NCBI RefSeq assembly: GCF_025960875.1
Contig: NZ_JAODLR010000018.1
Location: forward strand, 34,993 to 98,992
Reading direction: 5' to 3'
DNA from: Crystallibacter permensis
GTDB taxonomy: Bacteria; Actinomycetota; Actinomycetes; Actinomycetales; Micrococcaceae
Length of the DNA stretch: 64,000 nucleotides
Positions 25,275-34,182 of this stretch are shown here, piece by piece. Under the pieces are notes generated by a model. It searched no databases, had not been told where the DNA came from, and saw only the letters and a list, made by a program, of their open reading frames with translations. The stretch's first letter is position 1. Each line of letters begins with the position of its first letter. Made by a program: the position numbers and the translations under genes.

Positions 25275-26384
25275 CTAAGGCGTCACAACGGTCATGGTGC
25301 CGTCGCTTGCCATGCCGATCGTGGTGCCGAAACTGCTGCTGGCGTCGCCGAGCACGCGGTGCAGCCAGACGGCATCATCCCTTGCCGCCCGTTCCAGCCG
25401 CATGCGTCGGGAGCGCATGGCCACAAGGCGCAGTTCGCGCAGGTCCTGAGAGGCCGCGTCCATGGTGACGAAGTACAGCAGGCGGAGGTCGTTACGGAAC
25501 TTTTCATAACCGCTGATGCCCTCGTAGTCGTTGATCAGGTCGCCGCAGCCGTACAGGATCAGCCGGCCGCGGTAAATCTCGATCGGACGCGGATGGTGGG
25601 ACGAGTGGCCGTGCACTATGTCGATGCCGCCATCGATCAGCCAGTGGGCAAGCTGGACCTGGCCGCGGGGAACGTTGTAGCCCCAGTTCGAGCCCCAATG
25701 CAGGGAGGCCACGGCTAGGTCGCCGTCCCGCTTGGCCACGTGGACGCGCTCGATGATCAGCGCTGCGCTAGCCTCGGACAGATCCGGCAGCAAGGCCACG
25801 CCCGGCCGGTTGTTACCGGCGGCATTGGCGAAGGAGACGCCGCTCGACTCAAGGCCGGCTGACCAGACAAGCACCCTCCCGTAACCGGTGCTCAGCACCG
25901 CCGGGTTCCACGCTTTCGCGGCGTTCCGCCCTGCACCAGCGGTTCGGATACCTACCCCGTGCAGCACGTCCACCGTGTCAGTAAGGCCAGGGATGCCGAA
26001 GTCCAGCACGTGGTTGTTCGCCAACACGCAGACATCGATGCCGGCGATGGTGAGACAAGCGATGTTGTCCGGGCGCATGCGGTAATGGATGCCCTTGCCA
26101 GGGGCGAAATCGCCGTCGTCGGTAATGCTGGTTTCGAGATTGATAACCCGCGCATCGGGCGCGGCTTCGCCGATGACCTTCAGCGCGTCTCCCCACGGCC
26201 AATCCGGTTCAACAGGTCGGGGAATCGGGCCATTGGCTGCTTCCGCCAGCGCAACGTAATCCCGGGCGTCGCGGACGTACCCCTCCCGCAGCTTCGGCGA
26301 GCCAGGGCTGGGCAGGATCTGGTCCACACCCCGGCCGGTCATCACATCCCCGGCGAGGAACAGCTTGATTGTTTCGGAAGCCAT
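25275..26384 (-). CDS. CapA/PgsA-like metallophosphoesterase-fold protein
   Basis: 369 residues of the CapA family (calcineurin-like fold). LFLAGDVMTGRGVDQIL is at the N-terminus, INLETSITDDGDF follows, then VLANNHVLDFGIPGLTDTVD, ASLHWGSNWGY and HGHSSHHPRPIEIYRGR. These hold the Asp, Asn and His ligands. In Bacillus, CapA takes part in poly-gamma-glutamate export, but many actinobacterial homologues are solitary and of unknown role. No poly-gamma-glutamate genes are nearby and no signal peptide is visible. The start at 26384 is chosen because the fold begins there; the ribosome site is weak. Confidence 0.82.
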   Translation of the reverse strand: MASETIKLFLAGDVMTGRGVDQILPSPGSPKLREGYVRDARDYVALAEAANGPIPRPVEPDWPWGDALKVIGEAAPDARVINLETSITDDGDFAPGKGIHYRMRPDNIACLTIAGIDVCVLANNHVLDFGIPGLTDTVDVLHGVGIRTAGAGRNAAKAWNPAVLSTGYGRVLVWSAGLESSGVSFANAAGNNRPGVALLPDLSEASAALIIERVHVAKRDGDLAVASLHWGSNWGYNVPRGQVQLAHWLIDGGIDIVHGHSSHHPRPIEIYRGRLILYGCGDLINDYEGISGYEKFRNDLRLLYFVTMDAASQDLRELRLVAMRSRRMRLERAARDDAVWLHRVLGDASSSFGTTIGMASDGTMTVVTP

Positions 26385-26497
26385 CAGCGCACCCGATTCA
26401 TATGCCCGCTTGCAACTACTATAACGCTCTCCTTGCCGGGAAAGCACCGGCGGAAGAGGCCACATTCGGGCCGTATTTTCCCAGTCATAATAGAGGG

Positions 26498-26743
26498 ATG
26501 AAGACCGCTGTCTCCTTGCCTGATAAGACCTTTGAACGGGCCGAAGCTCTAGCTAAAGCGCAGGGTCTCGGCTGGTCCGAATTCGTATCTCGCGCCGTTG
26601 ATCGTTACGCCGACGAGCTGGAACGGTCGTCGCTGACTACCCGGATCGACGCAGCGATTGCACGATCTGGAATCGACGATGAGTCGACCATCGCTGTGGG
26701 AGCTAGTCGTTCCACCTTGTCCGCTGATGCTGAAGATTGGTAA
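26498..26743 (+). CDS. Ribbon-helix-helix antitoxin-like protein, no toxin adjacent
   Basis: 81 residues. The N-terminus MKTAVSLPDKTFERAEALAK and GWSEFVSRAVDRYADEL give the beta strand and two helices of a MazE/CopG-type DNA-binding antitoxin. GAGGG sits just before the ATG. In relatives such genes are followed by a MazF/PemK toxin gene, but here only 18 nt separate the stop from a strong terminator hairpin, so no toxin follows. It may be an orphan antitoxin or a repressor in its own right. Confidence 0.8.
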   Translation: MKTAVSLPDKTFERAEALAKAQGLGWSEFVSRAVDRYADELERSSLTTRIDAAIARSGIDDESTIAVGASRSTLSADAEDW

Positions 26744-26761
26744 TCGAGGCGAAACGCTTTT

Positions 26762-26798
26762 GTTCAGCCCGGCCGCTCACCGAGCAGCCGGGCTGAAC
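26762..26798. terminator. Bidirectional terminator hairpin
   Basis: GTTCAGCCCGGC (26762-26773) and GCCGGGCTGAAC (26787-26798) form a perfect 12-bp stem with a 13-nt loop between convergent genes (the antitoxin and the dioxygenase). A short T-rich run precedes the stem, which suits termination of the minus-strand operon. Confidence 0.85.
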
Positions 26799-26819
26799 GA
26801 ATTGCCGTTCGGTCTTCGC

Positions 26820-27749
26820 TTAGGCTTCTGCTGGGGCGAGGACGATGTCGAAGCGGGTGCGGGCCCACGCCTGGGCGGCGAGGTCGCGGCCGTCGGGGGT
26901 GGGGGTGCCGGCGGGTTGCTGGTCGAATGTCTTGATCAGGGAGTCTTTGACGCCGAAAACACTGTCGCCGATCTCGATCTGCGGGTCTCCTTCGACGAAG
27001 ATGTGGGTGACGAGGGTGCGCAGGTTCTGCGCGGTGACCATGAAGTGCAGGTGCGACGCACGGACGGGGGAGCGGCCGACGGCTTCGAGCATTTTGCCGA
27101 CGGGCCCGTCGTGCGGAATCGGGTAAGGGGTCGGGGTAAGGCCCCAGAAACTGTAGTGCCCGTCCTCGTCGGAGTAGAGGTGGGCGCGTCCGGCGACGCG
27201 GCCGTCGGTGTACTGGACGTCGTAGAACCCGTCGTCGTCGGCTTCCCAGACCTCGATCCGCGCGTTGGGTACGGGGTTCCCGCTGGTGTCCTTCACGGTG
27301 CCTTCGACCCAGCAGGGCTGGCCGGCGGCGCCGCCGGCGATGTCCCCGCCAATCGGGATCTCGGGCGCGTCTTCGGTGAAGAACGGCCCGAAGACGGTTG
27401 CCTCGGTTGCGTCGAGGGTTTGTTTGACGGCTTCATTGTTCACGGCGATGGTCTGCATCGAGGCGCCGAGGACGTCAGAGAGCAGGATGAATTCCTGGCG
27501 TTTGTCGTCGGTGATGTGGCCGGCGGCGGTGAGGAACTCGATGCCCTTGTTCCACTCGTCCTCGGTGAGGCGGACTTCGCGGATGAAGTTGTGCAGGTGC
27601 TTGGTAAGCGACTGCATCAACTGCTTCAACCGCGGGTCTTCAGCCTTATCGAAGGACGCGATGACGGTCTCGACGAGCTGCTGTTCAACGGCCTGCTGTT
27701 CGCTGCTGATGCCGCCGGTTCCTGATGCAGTGGTGCTGGTTTCGGTCAT
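26820..27749 (-). CDS. Intradiol dioxygenase, probable hydroxyquinol 1,2-dioxygenase
   Basis: 309 residues. An N-terminal helical dimerisation domain (about 1-105) precedes the catalytic domain. Iron(III) ligands are visible as Tyr in [11 protein letters not shown], Tyr in [11 protein letters not shown] and His-x-His in [24 protein letters not shown] is typical of catechol/hydroxyquinol dioxygenases. The enzyme cleaves hydroxyquinol (benzene-1,2,4-triol) to maleylacetate. The choice of hydroxyquinol over catechol rests on the adjacent maleylacetate reductase gene (31 nt upstream) and the phenol-type monooxygenase. It is the last gene of a three-gene operon. Confidence 0.88.
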   Translation of the reverse strand: MTETSTTASGTGGISSEQQAVEQQLVETVIASFDKAEDPRLKQLMQSLTKHLHNFIREVRLTEDEWNKGIEFLTAAGHITDDKRQEFILLSDVLGASMQTIAVNNEAVKQTLDATEATVFGPFFTEDAPEIPIGGDIAGGAAGQPCWVEGTVKDTSGNPVPNARIEVWEADDDGFYDVQYTDGRVAGRAHLYSDEDGHYSFWGLTPTPYPIPHDGPVGKMLEAVGRSPVRASHLHFMVTAQNLRTLVTHIFVEGDPQIEIGDSVFGVKDSLIKTFDQQPAGTPTPDGRDLAAQAWARTRFDIVLAPAEA

Positions 27750-27780
27750 GGTGATTCTCCTAAAACTTTGTGCGTCCCGG

Positions 27781-28845
27781 TCAGAGGCCGGGGGTGGTGC
27801 CGGCAGTGGCGGCGCGGAGCAGTTCGGTGAGGTTCTGCTCGGTGGGGGTGCGCGGGTTGGACGCGGGGATCACGGGCAGGATGATGTCGACGGCCTCGGC
27901 GATGTTGTCTTCGGCGAAGCCGTAGTCTTTCAGCGCCTTCGGGGCATCCAACGTTGCGCGGAGCCGGTTGAGTCCTTCCACGGCGTTGTCGGTGCCGAAG
28001 GCCGCGGCGATCCGGTTGGCGGCGTCTGGGGCTTCGGGGGCGTTGAACGCGAGCACATAGGGCATCACGGTGGCGTGGGTCTGGGCGTGGGGCATGTTCC
28101 AGGTCCCGCCGAGGACGTGGCAGATCTTGTGGTGCATCCCGGAACCGGCGGAGGCGAACGCGACCGCGGCCAGATACGCACCGTAGAGCGCCTGCTCGCG
28201 TCCCGCTAGATTCGCGGGATCCTGCTTGACCAGGGGAAGGCCTTGGTTGAGGGCGCGGATGCCTTCCGCGGCCAACGCCTGGTTGATCGGGTCCACCCGC
28301 GGTCCCCACATGGAGTCTACGCAGTGCGCCAGGGCGTTCAGGCCGGAGGCGACGGACAGGTCCGCTGGCAGCGAGAGGGTCAGTTCGGCGTCGTACACCA
28401 CCGTCGCAGGGAGGACGCGGTCGTCGATGCCGGTGGTCTTGCGCGCGGCCTCTGTCAGTCCCCACACATTGGTCGCTTCCGAGCCAGCGTACGTGGTGGG
28501 CACCGCGATGATCGGCAGACCAGTGGTGAGAGCGATGGCTTTGGCCAGGCCGGTGGTGGAGCCGCCGCCGACACAGACCAGCAGATCGATGCCGTGCTCA
28601 GCTGCCGCGGCGCGGGCTTTTTCTGCCTTCTCGATCGGGACGTGCGGGGCGACGTCGTCGTAATCCAAGGCCACGCTGATGTCCGCGGTGACCCTCTTCG
28701 CGATCGGGGCCTCGAACTCCGAGGCGATCACCATGACCTTCTGTGCGCCTAGGCGGGTGACCTCGGCGCACAGGTTTTCGGCGGCTTTGCCGGAGCCGAA
28801 CAGCACCCGCTGTCCCAACGTGACATGTTCAAAATTCAGGCTCAT
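27781..28845 (-). CDS. Maleylacetate reductase
   Basis: 354 residues of the iron-alcohol-dehydrogenase fold. [19 protein letters not shown] and [18 protein letters not shown] bind the nucleotide, and [20 protein letters not shown], followed by [13 protein letters not shown], carries the histidine region characteristic of maleylacetate reductases. It reduces maleylacetate to 3-oxoadipate with NAD(P)H, linking hydroxyquinol cleavage to the 3-oxoadipate pathway. Its ATG overlaps the monooxygenase stop by 4 nt. Confidence 0.93.
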   Translation of the reverse strand: MSLNFEHVTLGQRVLFGSGKAAENLCAEVTRLGAQKVMVIASEFEAPIAKRVTADISVALDYDDVAPHVPIEKAEKARAAAAEHGIDLLVCVGGGSTTGLAKAIALTTGLPIIAVPTTYAGSEATNVWGLTEAARKTTGIDDRVLPATVVYDAELTLSLPADLSVASGLNALAHCVDSMWGPRVDPINQALAAEGIRALNQGLPLVKQDPANLAGREQALYGAYLAAVAFASAGSGMHHKICHVLGGTWNMPHAQTHATVMPYVLAFNAPEAPDAANRIAAAFGTDNAVEGLNRLRATLDAPKALKDYGFAEDNIAEAVDIILPVIPASNPRTPTEQNLTELLRAATAGTTPGL

Positions 28846-30644
28846 GCTCGGGCTCCTCGGTTCAGGATGGCGGAAACGGTATCCAGAAGCACGGCTTCCG
28901 GGTCTGCGGGCAGGCGGTCGGCGCGCCAGCCGATGTGCTTGTCCGGGCGGACCAATACGGCACCATCTTCTTCTACGCCACGCAGTTTTGCCCAGTCGAA
29001 GTACAGGTCCGTAATGTCCTGACCGGGGCCAATCACCACGGTCTTCACTGTCACGCCGAGCTGGTCACTGACCTTCTGAGCGGCGGTGGCCCAGTCCTCG
29101 CCGGTGATGCCAGTGAAGAGGGTGAACTGACCGTAGGGCGCCAGATCGTGCGTGGAGTACTTGCGGATGTTGTCGCCGACCCAGGCGTGCGGCAGCCGGA
29201 CGCCGGGGTGCGTGGACGGTTCGTAATAGAGTTCAGGATCCCGCTGCGGCGCCGGCTTGGTGCTGCCGTCGCCGACCACCGCCGAGGACTCGTAGTGCTG
29301 GCCCAGCTCCACACCGTGTGCGTTGAACTCGTAGTTCTTGATCTCCATGGCCTCCTGGACCGCCCGGCGCTTGGCCGCGCCCTCTGGCGTGTTGTCCTTG
29401 CGGGATTCGATCAGGGCGAGCATTTCCTCAGGGGTCTCCGCCTTGTCAATGCCCAGTGCCTCGAACAGCTTCACGAACTCGCGGCCGGACTGGTTGGCGC
29501 GGGTAACTATTTGCTTGGCCACCGGGGCACGCTCGGTTGAGTAGGTCTCCAGCAGTTCCTCGCCGGCCTGCCCGTTGAGCACGGCGGCGAGCTTCCAGGC
29601 CAGGTTGTAGGAGTCCTGGATCGAGGTGTTGGAGCCCAGGCCGTTGCTCGGCGGATGCTTGTGCACGGCGTCGCCGGCGCAGAAGACGCGGCCCTTCTGC
29701 AGGTGCGTGGCGTACTGTTCGTTGTTGCCCCAGAGCGAGATGCCGGTTATTTCGACGTCGAGATCCGGCACCCCGATCAGGTTGCGGACCACCTGCCGGG
29801 CGTCCTCTTCGCTGACCTCCGGGGTTCCTTCGTTGATGTCGAAGCCCCAGACGATCAGCCACTCGTTCCACGGCCGGACCATGCGGACCAGGCCGGCACC
29901 GATGCCGCCGATGTTGGAACCGGGCTGGACCACCCAGTAGAGCACCGACGGCCGGTGCCCCACGAGCTCGGCGATGTCAGCCTTGAAGGTGATGTTCATG
30001 GAACCGGCGATGTCCATCTGGCCCTCGTACGGCAGTGCGATATCCGCGGCCACCTTCGAGCGCGCCCCGTCCGCGCCGATCAGGTACTTGGCGCGGATGG
30101 TGTACTCGCTGCCCGTAAGCCGGTTCAGCACACGCACGCTAACGCCGTCGCTATCCTGCGTGTGCGAGAGGTACTCGCTGGAGAACTGGGTCTGGGTGCC
30201 GCGCATCGTGGCGTTCTTGACCAGGATCGGCTCCAGATACGTCTGCGGGATATCGCAGTTCAACGATGGCGAGGCCAGCTCGTAGTCTGCATGCCGCGCC
30301 GGGTGGTTGCCCCAAGTCAGGATGCGGCCGATCTCCTCGCCCGCGATCGACGTGCAGAAGACGGTGTCGCCGATCATGTGGTGAGGGGTGGCGTCGGCGA
30401 GGACCTGTTCCTCGATGCCCAGGTCGCGGAAGATCTCCATGGTCCGCTGGTTGGTGATGTGCGCCCGCGGCGTGTTGGCCGTCCAGCGGTACTTGGTGAT
30501 CATGATGTTGGGAACACCGAGCGAGGACAGGAACAGGGCAGCCGAGGAACCGGCCGGACCGGAGCCGACAATCAGCACATCCGTCTCGACGACGTTGGAA
30601 TCCGGGGTCTCCGTCTCAGCGACCCCGTCGTTGAAAATCACCAT
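28842..30644 (-). CDS. FAD-dependent aromatic monooxygenase (phenol/resorcinol hydroxylase type)
   Basis: 600 residues of the PheA/TfdB/MhpA flavoprotein family. The FAD site GxGxxG is in VLIVGSGPAGSSAALFLSSL at about 23-42, the DG motif is LIGADGARSKVAAD, and the GD motif is VFCAGDAVHKHPPSNGLGSN. The C-terminal thioredoxin-like domain is present. It hydroxylates a phenolic ring with NAD(P)H. With hydroxyquinol dioxygenase and maleylacetate reductase downstream, resorcinol or a related diphenol is the likely substrate, giving hydroxyquinol. It is the first gene of the operon. Confidence 0.9.
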   Translation of the reverse strand: MVIFNDGVAETETPDSNVVETDVLIVGSGPAGSSAALFLSSLGVPNIMITKYRWTANTPRAHITNQRTMEIFRDLGIEEQVLADATPHHMIGDTVFCTSIAGEEIGRILTWGNHPARHADYELASPSLNCDIPQTYLEPILVKNATMRGTQTQFSSEYLSHTQDSDGVSVRVLNRLTGSEYTIRAKYLIGADGARSKVAADIALPYEGQMDIAGSMNITFKADIAELVGHRPSVLYWVVQPGSNIGGIGAGLVRMVRPWNEWLIVWGFDINEGTPEVSEEDARQVVRNLIGVPDLDVEITGISLWGNNEQYATHLQKGRVFCAGDAVHKHPPSNGLGSNTSIQDSYNLAWKLAAVLNGQAGEELLETYSTERAPVAKQIVTRANQSGREFVKLFEALGIDKAETPEEMLALIESRKDNTPEGAAKRRAVQEAMEIKNYEFNAHGVELGQHYESSAVVGDGSTKPAPQRDPELYYEPSTHPGVRLPHAWVGDNIRKYSTHDLAPYGQFTLFTGITGEDWATAAQKVSDQLGVTVKTVVIGPGQDITDLYFDWAKLRGVEEDGAVLVRPDKHIGWRADRLPADPEAVLLDTVSAILNRGARA

Positions 30645-30734
30645 GGCATTACTCCACTTTCGATAGCCGGACTTTCCGGGTAACTGCTACGAGTGTTGCA
30701 GACCACACAACCTTTGTGCGTGGAGATCGGGATC

Positions 30735-30765
30735 ACGGCGGAAAGCAGCAAAACGACGGCGGAAA
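30735..30765. promoter_or_regulatory. Direct repeats upstream of the hydroxyquinol operon
   Basis: ACGGCGGAAA occurs at 30735-30744 and 30756-30765, a 21-bp period (two helical turns). The repeats share GCAAAA in the following bases and lie about 90 nt before the monooxygenase start. This layout suits a dimeric activator site. No regulator gene is directly attached to this operon. Confidence 0.45.
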
Positions 30766-30781
30766 TATGCAAAAAGAGGCT

Positions 30782-31399
30782 CTACGCGCTGCCTTCGTAG
30801 ATACCGTATTCGGGAAGTCCTGCCGTTTCATAGGTATGGATCGCCACTCCGGCGGGCGTCACCTTGTGGTCGACGAGCTTCAGCCCAGAAGGAGCGCCGC
30901 CATCGGTGAACAAGCGCCGCCCGCTGCCCACAACTACCGGGGCGATAACCAGGCGCAGTTCGTCAATCAATCCTGCAGCGAGCATCGACTGACCGAGCCT
31001 GGCGCTGCCGTGGATCTGCAGGTCCCGGCCGGGCTGCTGCTTGAGTTCCGCCACCTTTGCAGGAATGTCCCCGGAGAGGATGGTGCTGGGATGCCACTCT
31101 GCGCTGGTGAGGCTGTTGGACGCGACGTACTTGGGCACACTGTTCATCTTCTCCGCGAACGGATCGTCAGGATCGGTCATATTCGGCCAAGCCTGCGCGA
31201 ACTCCTCATACGTGCGCCGGCCCAGCAATAAACCGTCTGCTTCCGCCAGCCAATCGGCGGCCTGCTGCATGAACGTCTCGTCCATGTGCGGGACGAACCA
31301 GCCACCCTGAGTGAAGCCACCACTGGTGTCCTCGTCGGGTGAGCCCGGACCTTGGGACACGCCGTCCAGAGACACGAATTCCATCAGGGTCAGTTTCAT
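30782..31399 (-). CDS. Dihydrofolate reductase family protein (RibD C-terminal fold)
   Basis: 205 residues. MEFVSLDGVSQGPGSPDED, LLLGRRTYEEFAQAWPNMTD and DLQIHGSARLGQSMLAAGLI follow the RibD C-terminal/YyaP-like pattern. PVVVGSGRRLFTDGG closes the nucleotide site. Such proteins are probable NADPH reductases of unknown substrate. The ATG at 31399 is taken because the fold starts there. It is downstream of the AraC gene on the same strand (32-nt gap), so it may belong to the aromatic operon that starts at 36995. Confidence 0.83.
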   Translation of the reverse strand: MKLTLMEFVSLDGVSQGPGSPDEDTSGGFTQGGWFVPHMDETFMQQAADWLAEADGLLLGRRTYEEFAQAWPNMTDPDDPFAEKMNSVPKYVASNSLTSAEWHPSTILSGDIPAKVAELKQQPGRDLQIHGSARLGQSMLAAGLIDELRLVIAPVVVGSGRRLFTDGGAPSGLKLVDHKVTPAGVAIHTYETAGLPEYGIYEGSA

Positions 31400-31431
31400 C
31401 GCTGCCAACTTTCTGTCAGTGGCCTGCCGGT

Positions 31432-32451
31432 TCACGACAGGGCGTCGGTCCAGCGCGCATCTTTGCGGGCTTGCAGCGGGCTGACGCCGAAGAGTTCCTT
31501 GTAGGCCCGGGAAAAGTGCGACTGCGAGGAAAAGCCGAGTTCCGCGGCAAGCCGGGCCAAAGGTTGCCGGGGATTGCCCGGGTCGGCCAGCAGGCGGCGG
31601 GCCAGCTGCAGCCGTTCTTCCCGGATGAACCGCACCACGCTGATGCCTTCTTGCGCGAAGACCCTTGAGAGCTGTCGATCGCTGATCCCGATCGCCACGG
31701 CCACCAGTGCGGCCGACAGCTGCGGGTCGCGCAGCCGCTGCAGGATGAAGGATTTGGCCGCGGCGAAATGGCCTGTGCCCCCGCCGTCGTCGCCGTCGAC
31801 CAGGATACGGAACAGGTCCAGAGCCGACGCTTCCAGACTGGCGCCGTCCGGCTCCGGATCTGCCAGCGCGCTCTTCATCAGGCCGGCCAGCGCGTTCGCA
31901 TGCTGCCCAGCAGCCACGGAGCTGCGGAAGTCGAAAATCTGTGGGCGACCCAGGCTGCTTCGCCCTGAAATCTCTTTGTAGACCGGCCGCGGAATCTTGA
32001 GCGCGAGTTCGCGCAGCCCGTGCGAAAACCCGCGCATGAACGGTTGGTCCGCGTCATACAGAACGGCTTGGCCCGGGCGCAGCATCTCGCAGCCGTCCCG
32101 GTGATAGAAGAAGGCCTCGCCGTCGAGATTGAAATAAACAACGACGGCGTCCGCCGGGTTCGCGGAGATGTAACTTTGGGTGCGCTCAACCACGTGTGGA
32201 TTACCGGCTACATGCGCGAACTGGATGCGCGGAAGCTGGAGGTTGAGCTCGGTTGCTTCGAGGGCCGCCTCGCTGAGCGTGCGGCAGCCGAGGCCGATGA
32301 GCGAGCGGGCATTATGGTTTTCCCACAGTTCCACGCGCCGCGGCTCGGGCAAGCCGGCAGTCGAAAACCGGACCACCCCGTGGGCAGATCGCGTGGCGGC
32401 TGAATTCCTCGCGGCAACCGTCGCCGACCGGGTGCCTGTGAGCTGTCTCAT
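31432..32451 (-). CDS. AraC-family transcriptional regulator
   Basis: 339 residues. The N-terminal two thirds form an AraC-binding-domain-2-like cupin (RPGQAVLYDADQPFMRGFSH). The C-terminal 100 residues carry the double helix-turn-helix (ALVAVAIGISDRQLSRVFAQ, then RLAAELGFSSQSHFSRAYKE with LFGVSPLQARK). The start is uncertain: ATGs at 32484 and 32532 are also in frame, and none has a strong ribosome site. It lies downstream of the hydrolase gene in the second aromatic operon and is the natural candidate for its regulator. Confidence 0.85.
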   Translation of the reverse strand: MRQLTGTRSATVAARNSAATRSAHGVVRFSTAGLPEPRRVELWENHNARSLIGLGCRTLSEAALEATELNLQLPRIQFAHVAGNPHVVERTQSYISANPADAVVVYFNLDGEAFFYHRDGCEMLRPGQAVLYDADQPFMRGFSHGLRELALKIPRPVYKEISGRSSLGRPQIFDFRSSVAAGQHANALAGLMKSALADPEPDGASLEASALDLFRILVDGDDGGGTGHFAAAKSFILQRLRDPQLSAALVAVAIGISDRQLSRVFAQEGISVVRFIREERLQLARRLLADPGNPRQPLARLAAELGFSSQSHFSRAYKELFGVSPLQARKDARWTDALS

Positions 32452-32516
32452 ACCAGCCAAGCGTACGTGTGGCGGCGGCATTTTTGCTAGCGGAGATCCG
32501 GCAGACAATGCGTTGA

Positions 32517-33524
32517 TCAGGCTTCGGGCCAATGTGACTCAATCCAAGCGATCACGGGCTTGATGGTTTCGTCCGAGTTGGACTCGAAAATGAGGCCGTG
32601 GCCGTTGCCGTCGATGCCGTACTCCTTCAAGTTCAACCATTCGGCCGCTGCCCCTGCAGTGTTCAGGAAACTGACCACGTCTGGAGTAAAACCAGTGAAG
32701 GGGGAGGCGCTGCCGCTGATGACGGCAACTGGCTTGCCTTCGAGCGCGGGCAGCCGCAGTGATTCGGGGTCAGCAGCCTGCGCTTCCTCGGCAGTGCGGA
32801 AGGGCGGTCCGTAGTTCAGCGGTGCGGAGGTCAACCCCCAGGACAACGTGCCCATGCCCGGTATCTCCGCGAAGGCCGGTCCCACAGGTTCGACGGCGGC
32901 GATGCCCTTCACGAGCTCAGGCCGGGCGTCGGCAACGAGCCAACCGGCGGGCCCGCCCGCGGAGTGCGTGACAATGACCGCTGGGCCGATGCGGTCCAGC
33001 AGCCTGGCCAACCGATCAGCATCCATGGCTTGCGAGTCCGCCAGGTCCGCAGGCAGCGGGCCCATCGAAGCGGTCAGTTGGTCGAGATGCGCAGAACCGA
33101 CCTCGCGGTCATAGCCCCAGGCTGTTTGGGCGTCGGCTGCTTCCGCCGGCAGGAAGAGACCTTGGGCTGCTTCGTACGGGAAGGCGCCGCCCATGGGTCC
33201 CACCACATCCGGATGGTAGGGGGAGCGGCCGTGGCCGGGGCGGTCCACCACATAGACGGCAAAGCCGGCTTCGACGAAGCGCTGGGCCCAGCCCGGCCTG
33301 CCATCCGGCGTACCGGTCCAGTCTGTGCCCTGGCCGCCACCGCCGTGGACCAACACCAGCGGGTAGGGCTGTGTGACGTTTTCCGGGGCTTCCCAAGCCA
33401 CAAACATCGGGCCGCGCTGAACGGTGCCTCCCGCCGTCGTCAACCGTTCACCGGGAATCCAGAATTGGCCGCGGCGCGAGGTGACCAGGGGTGCGTCGGA
33501 GAGGTGCGGGGCGATTGCAGTCAT
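32517..33524 (-). CDS. Alpha/beta hydrolase
   Basis: 335 residues. The oxyanion strand is PLVLVHGGGGQGTDWTG at about 56-72, the nucleophile elbow is VIVTHSAGGPAGWLVAD (Ser in T-H-S-A-G), and a histidine lies in GIDGNGHGLIFESN near the C-terminus. The family covers esterases and C-C hydrolases. Its gene starts 1 nt after the preceding carboxylesterase stop, within the ring-cleavage operon, so it may hydrolyse a ring-cleavage product or an ester precursor. No signal peptide is seen. Confidence 0.85.
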   Translation of the reverse strand: MTAIAPHLSDAPLVTSRRGQFWIPGERLTTAGGTVQRGPMFVAWEAPENVTQPYPLVLVHGGGGQGTDWTGTPDGRPGWAQRFVEAGFAVYVVDRPGHGRSPYHPDVVGPMGGAFPYEAAQGLFLPAEAADAQTAWGYDREVGSAHLDQLTASMGPLPADLADSQAMDADRLARLLDRIGPAVIVTHSAGGPAGWLVADARPELVKGIAAVEPVGPAFAEIPGMGTLSWGLTSAPLNYGPPFRTAEEAQAADPESLRLPALEGKPVAVISGSASPFTGFTPDVVSFLNTAGAAAEWLNLKEYGIDGNGHGLIFESNSDETIKPVIAWIESHWPEA

Positions 33525-33525
33525 A

Positions 33526-34182
33526 TCAGGACTCCTTGGAGGACAGAAGGTCGTTCAGCAGTTTGCGGATGCGGGCTACTGAATCGTCATTGATGTGGTG
33601 CTCGGTTTCGTCATAGGTATTGAGTACGACGGCGGCGCCCGCCTTGGAGAGGGCGACGGCGGTGGCTTCAATCCGGGGCAGGGGCACCCACACGTCGTCG
33701 ACAGCCGATGCCATCACGACCGGCACGCCATCCAAGCCGCCTTCTTCAGGCCATTCGTGTTCTTCCGGGCCGATGTACCCGCCGGTGTGCAGCACGACGC
33801 CGGCGTACCGGTTCTGGTTTCGCAGCAAGTATTCCGACAACAAGCACGCACCTTGCGAGAAGCCCAGCAGCACGGTTTTCTCCGGACCGATGCCGCGCTC
33901 GGCCAGCCAGCCCAGATGCTGCCCGACGGCCTCGAGTGCGTGGTCCAGGCGCGGCTGGTTTTTATCCAAGGGCTCCATGAACCCGGCCGGATACCAAGTA
34001 GAATCCTTCGCTGACGGCATCAGGTAGGCAACACCCGAAAGGTCGATATGGTTCGCCAGCTCCTGCATGAATGCAGGCGACTGAGAACGACCATGCACGG
34101 CATAGACAACCACGCCTGCGCCGGTCAACGGAGCGCCGTAGAGTACTGGATCTCGCGCAAGGTGGGGATTGAGCTGCGTCAT
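33526..34182 (-). CDS. Phospholipase/carboxylesterase-family hydrolase (MhqD-like)
   Basis: 218 residues. The nucleophile elbow is VLLGFSQGACLLSEYLL (Ser in G-F-S-Q-G) and the catalytic Asp/His are likely in VDDVWVPLPR and ETEHHINDDS. VVVYAVHGRSQSPAFMQELA opens the fold. It resembles the hydrolase MhqD, which in Bacillus subtilis accompanies the ring-cleaving dioxygenase MhqO in quinone response operons; here a VOC dioxygenase is in the same operon. The ATG overlaps the flavin reductase stop by 4 nt. Confidence 0.85.
   Translation of the reverse strand: MTQLNPHLARDPVLYGAPLTGAGVVVYAVHGRSQSPAFMQELANHIDLSGVAYLMPSAKDSTWYPAGFMEPLDKNQPRLDHALEAVGQHLGWLAERGIGPEKTVLLGFSQGACLLSEYLLRNQNRYAGVVLHTGGYIGPEEHEWPEEGGLDGVPVVMASAVDDVWVPLPRIEATAVALSKAGAAVVLNTYDETEHHINDDSVARIRKLLNDLLSSKES

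Noticed and set aside
26744..26819. A MazF toxin gene after the antitoxin
   Set aside because: Only 76 bp lie before the dioxygenase stop, and a terminator occupies them.
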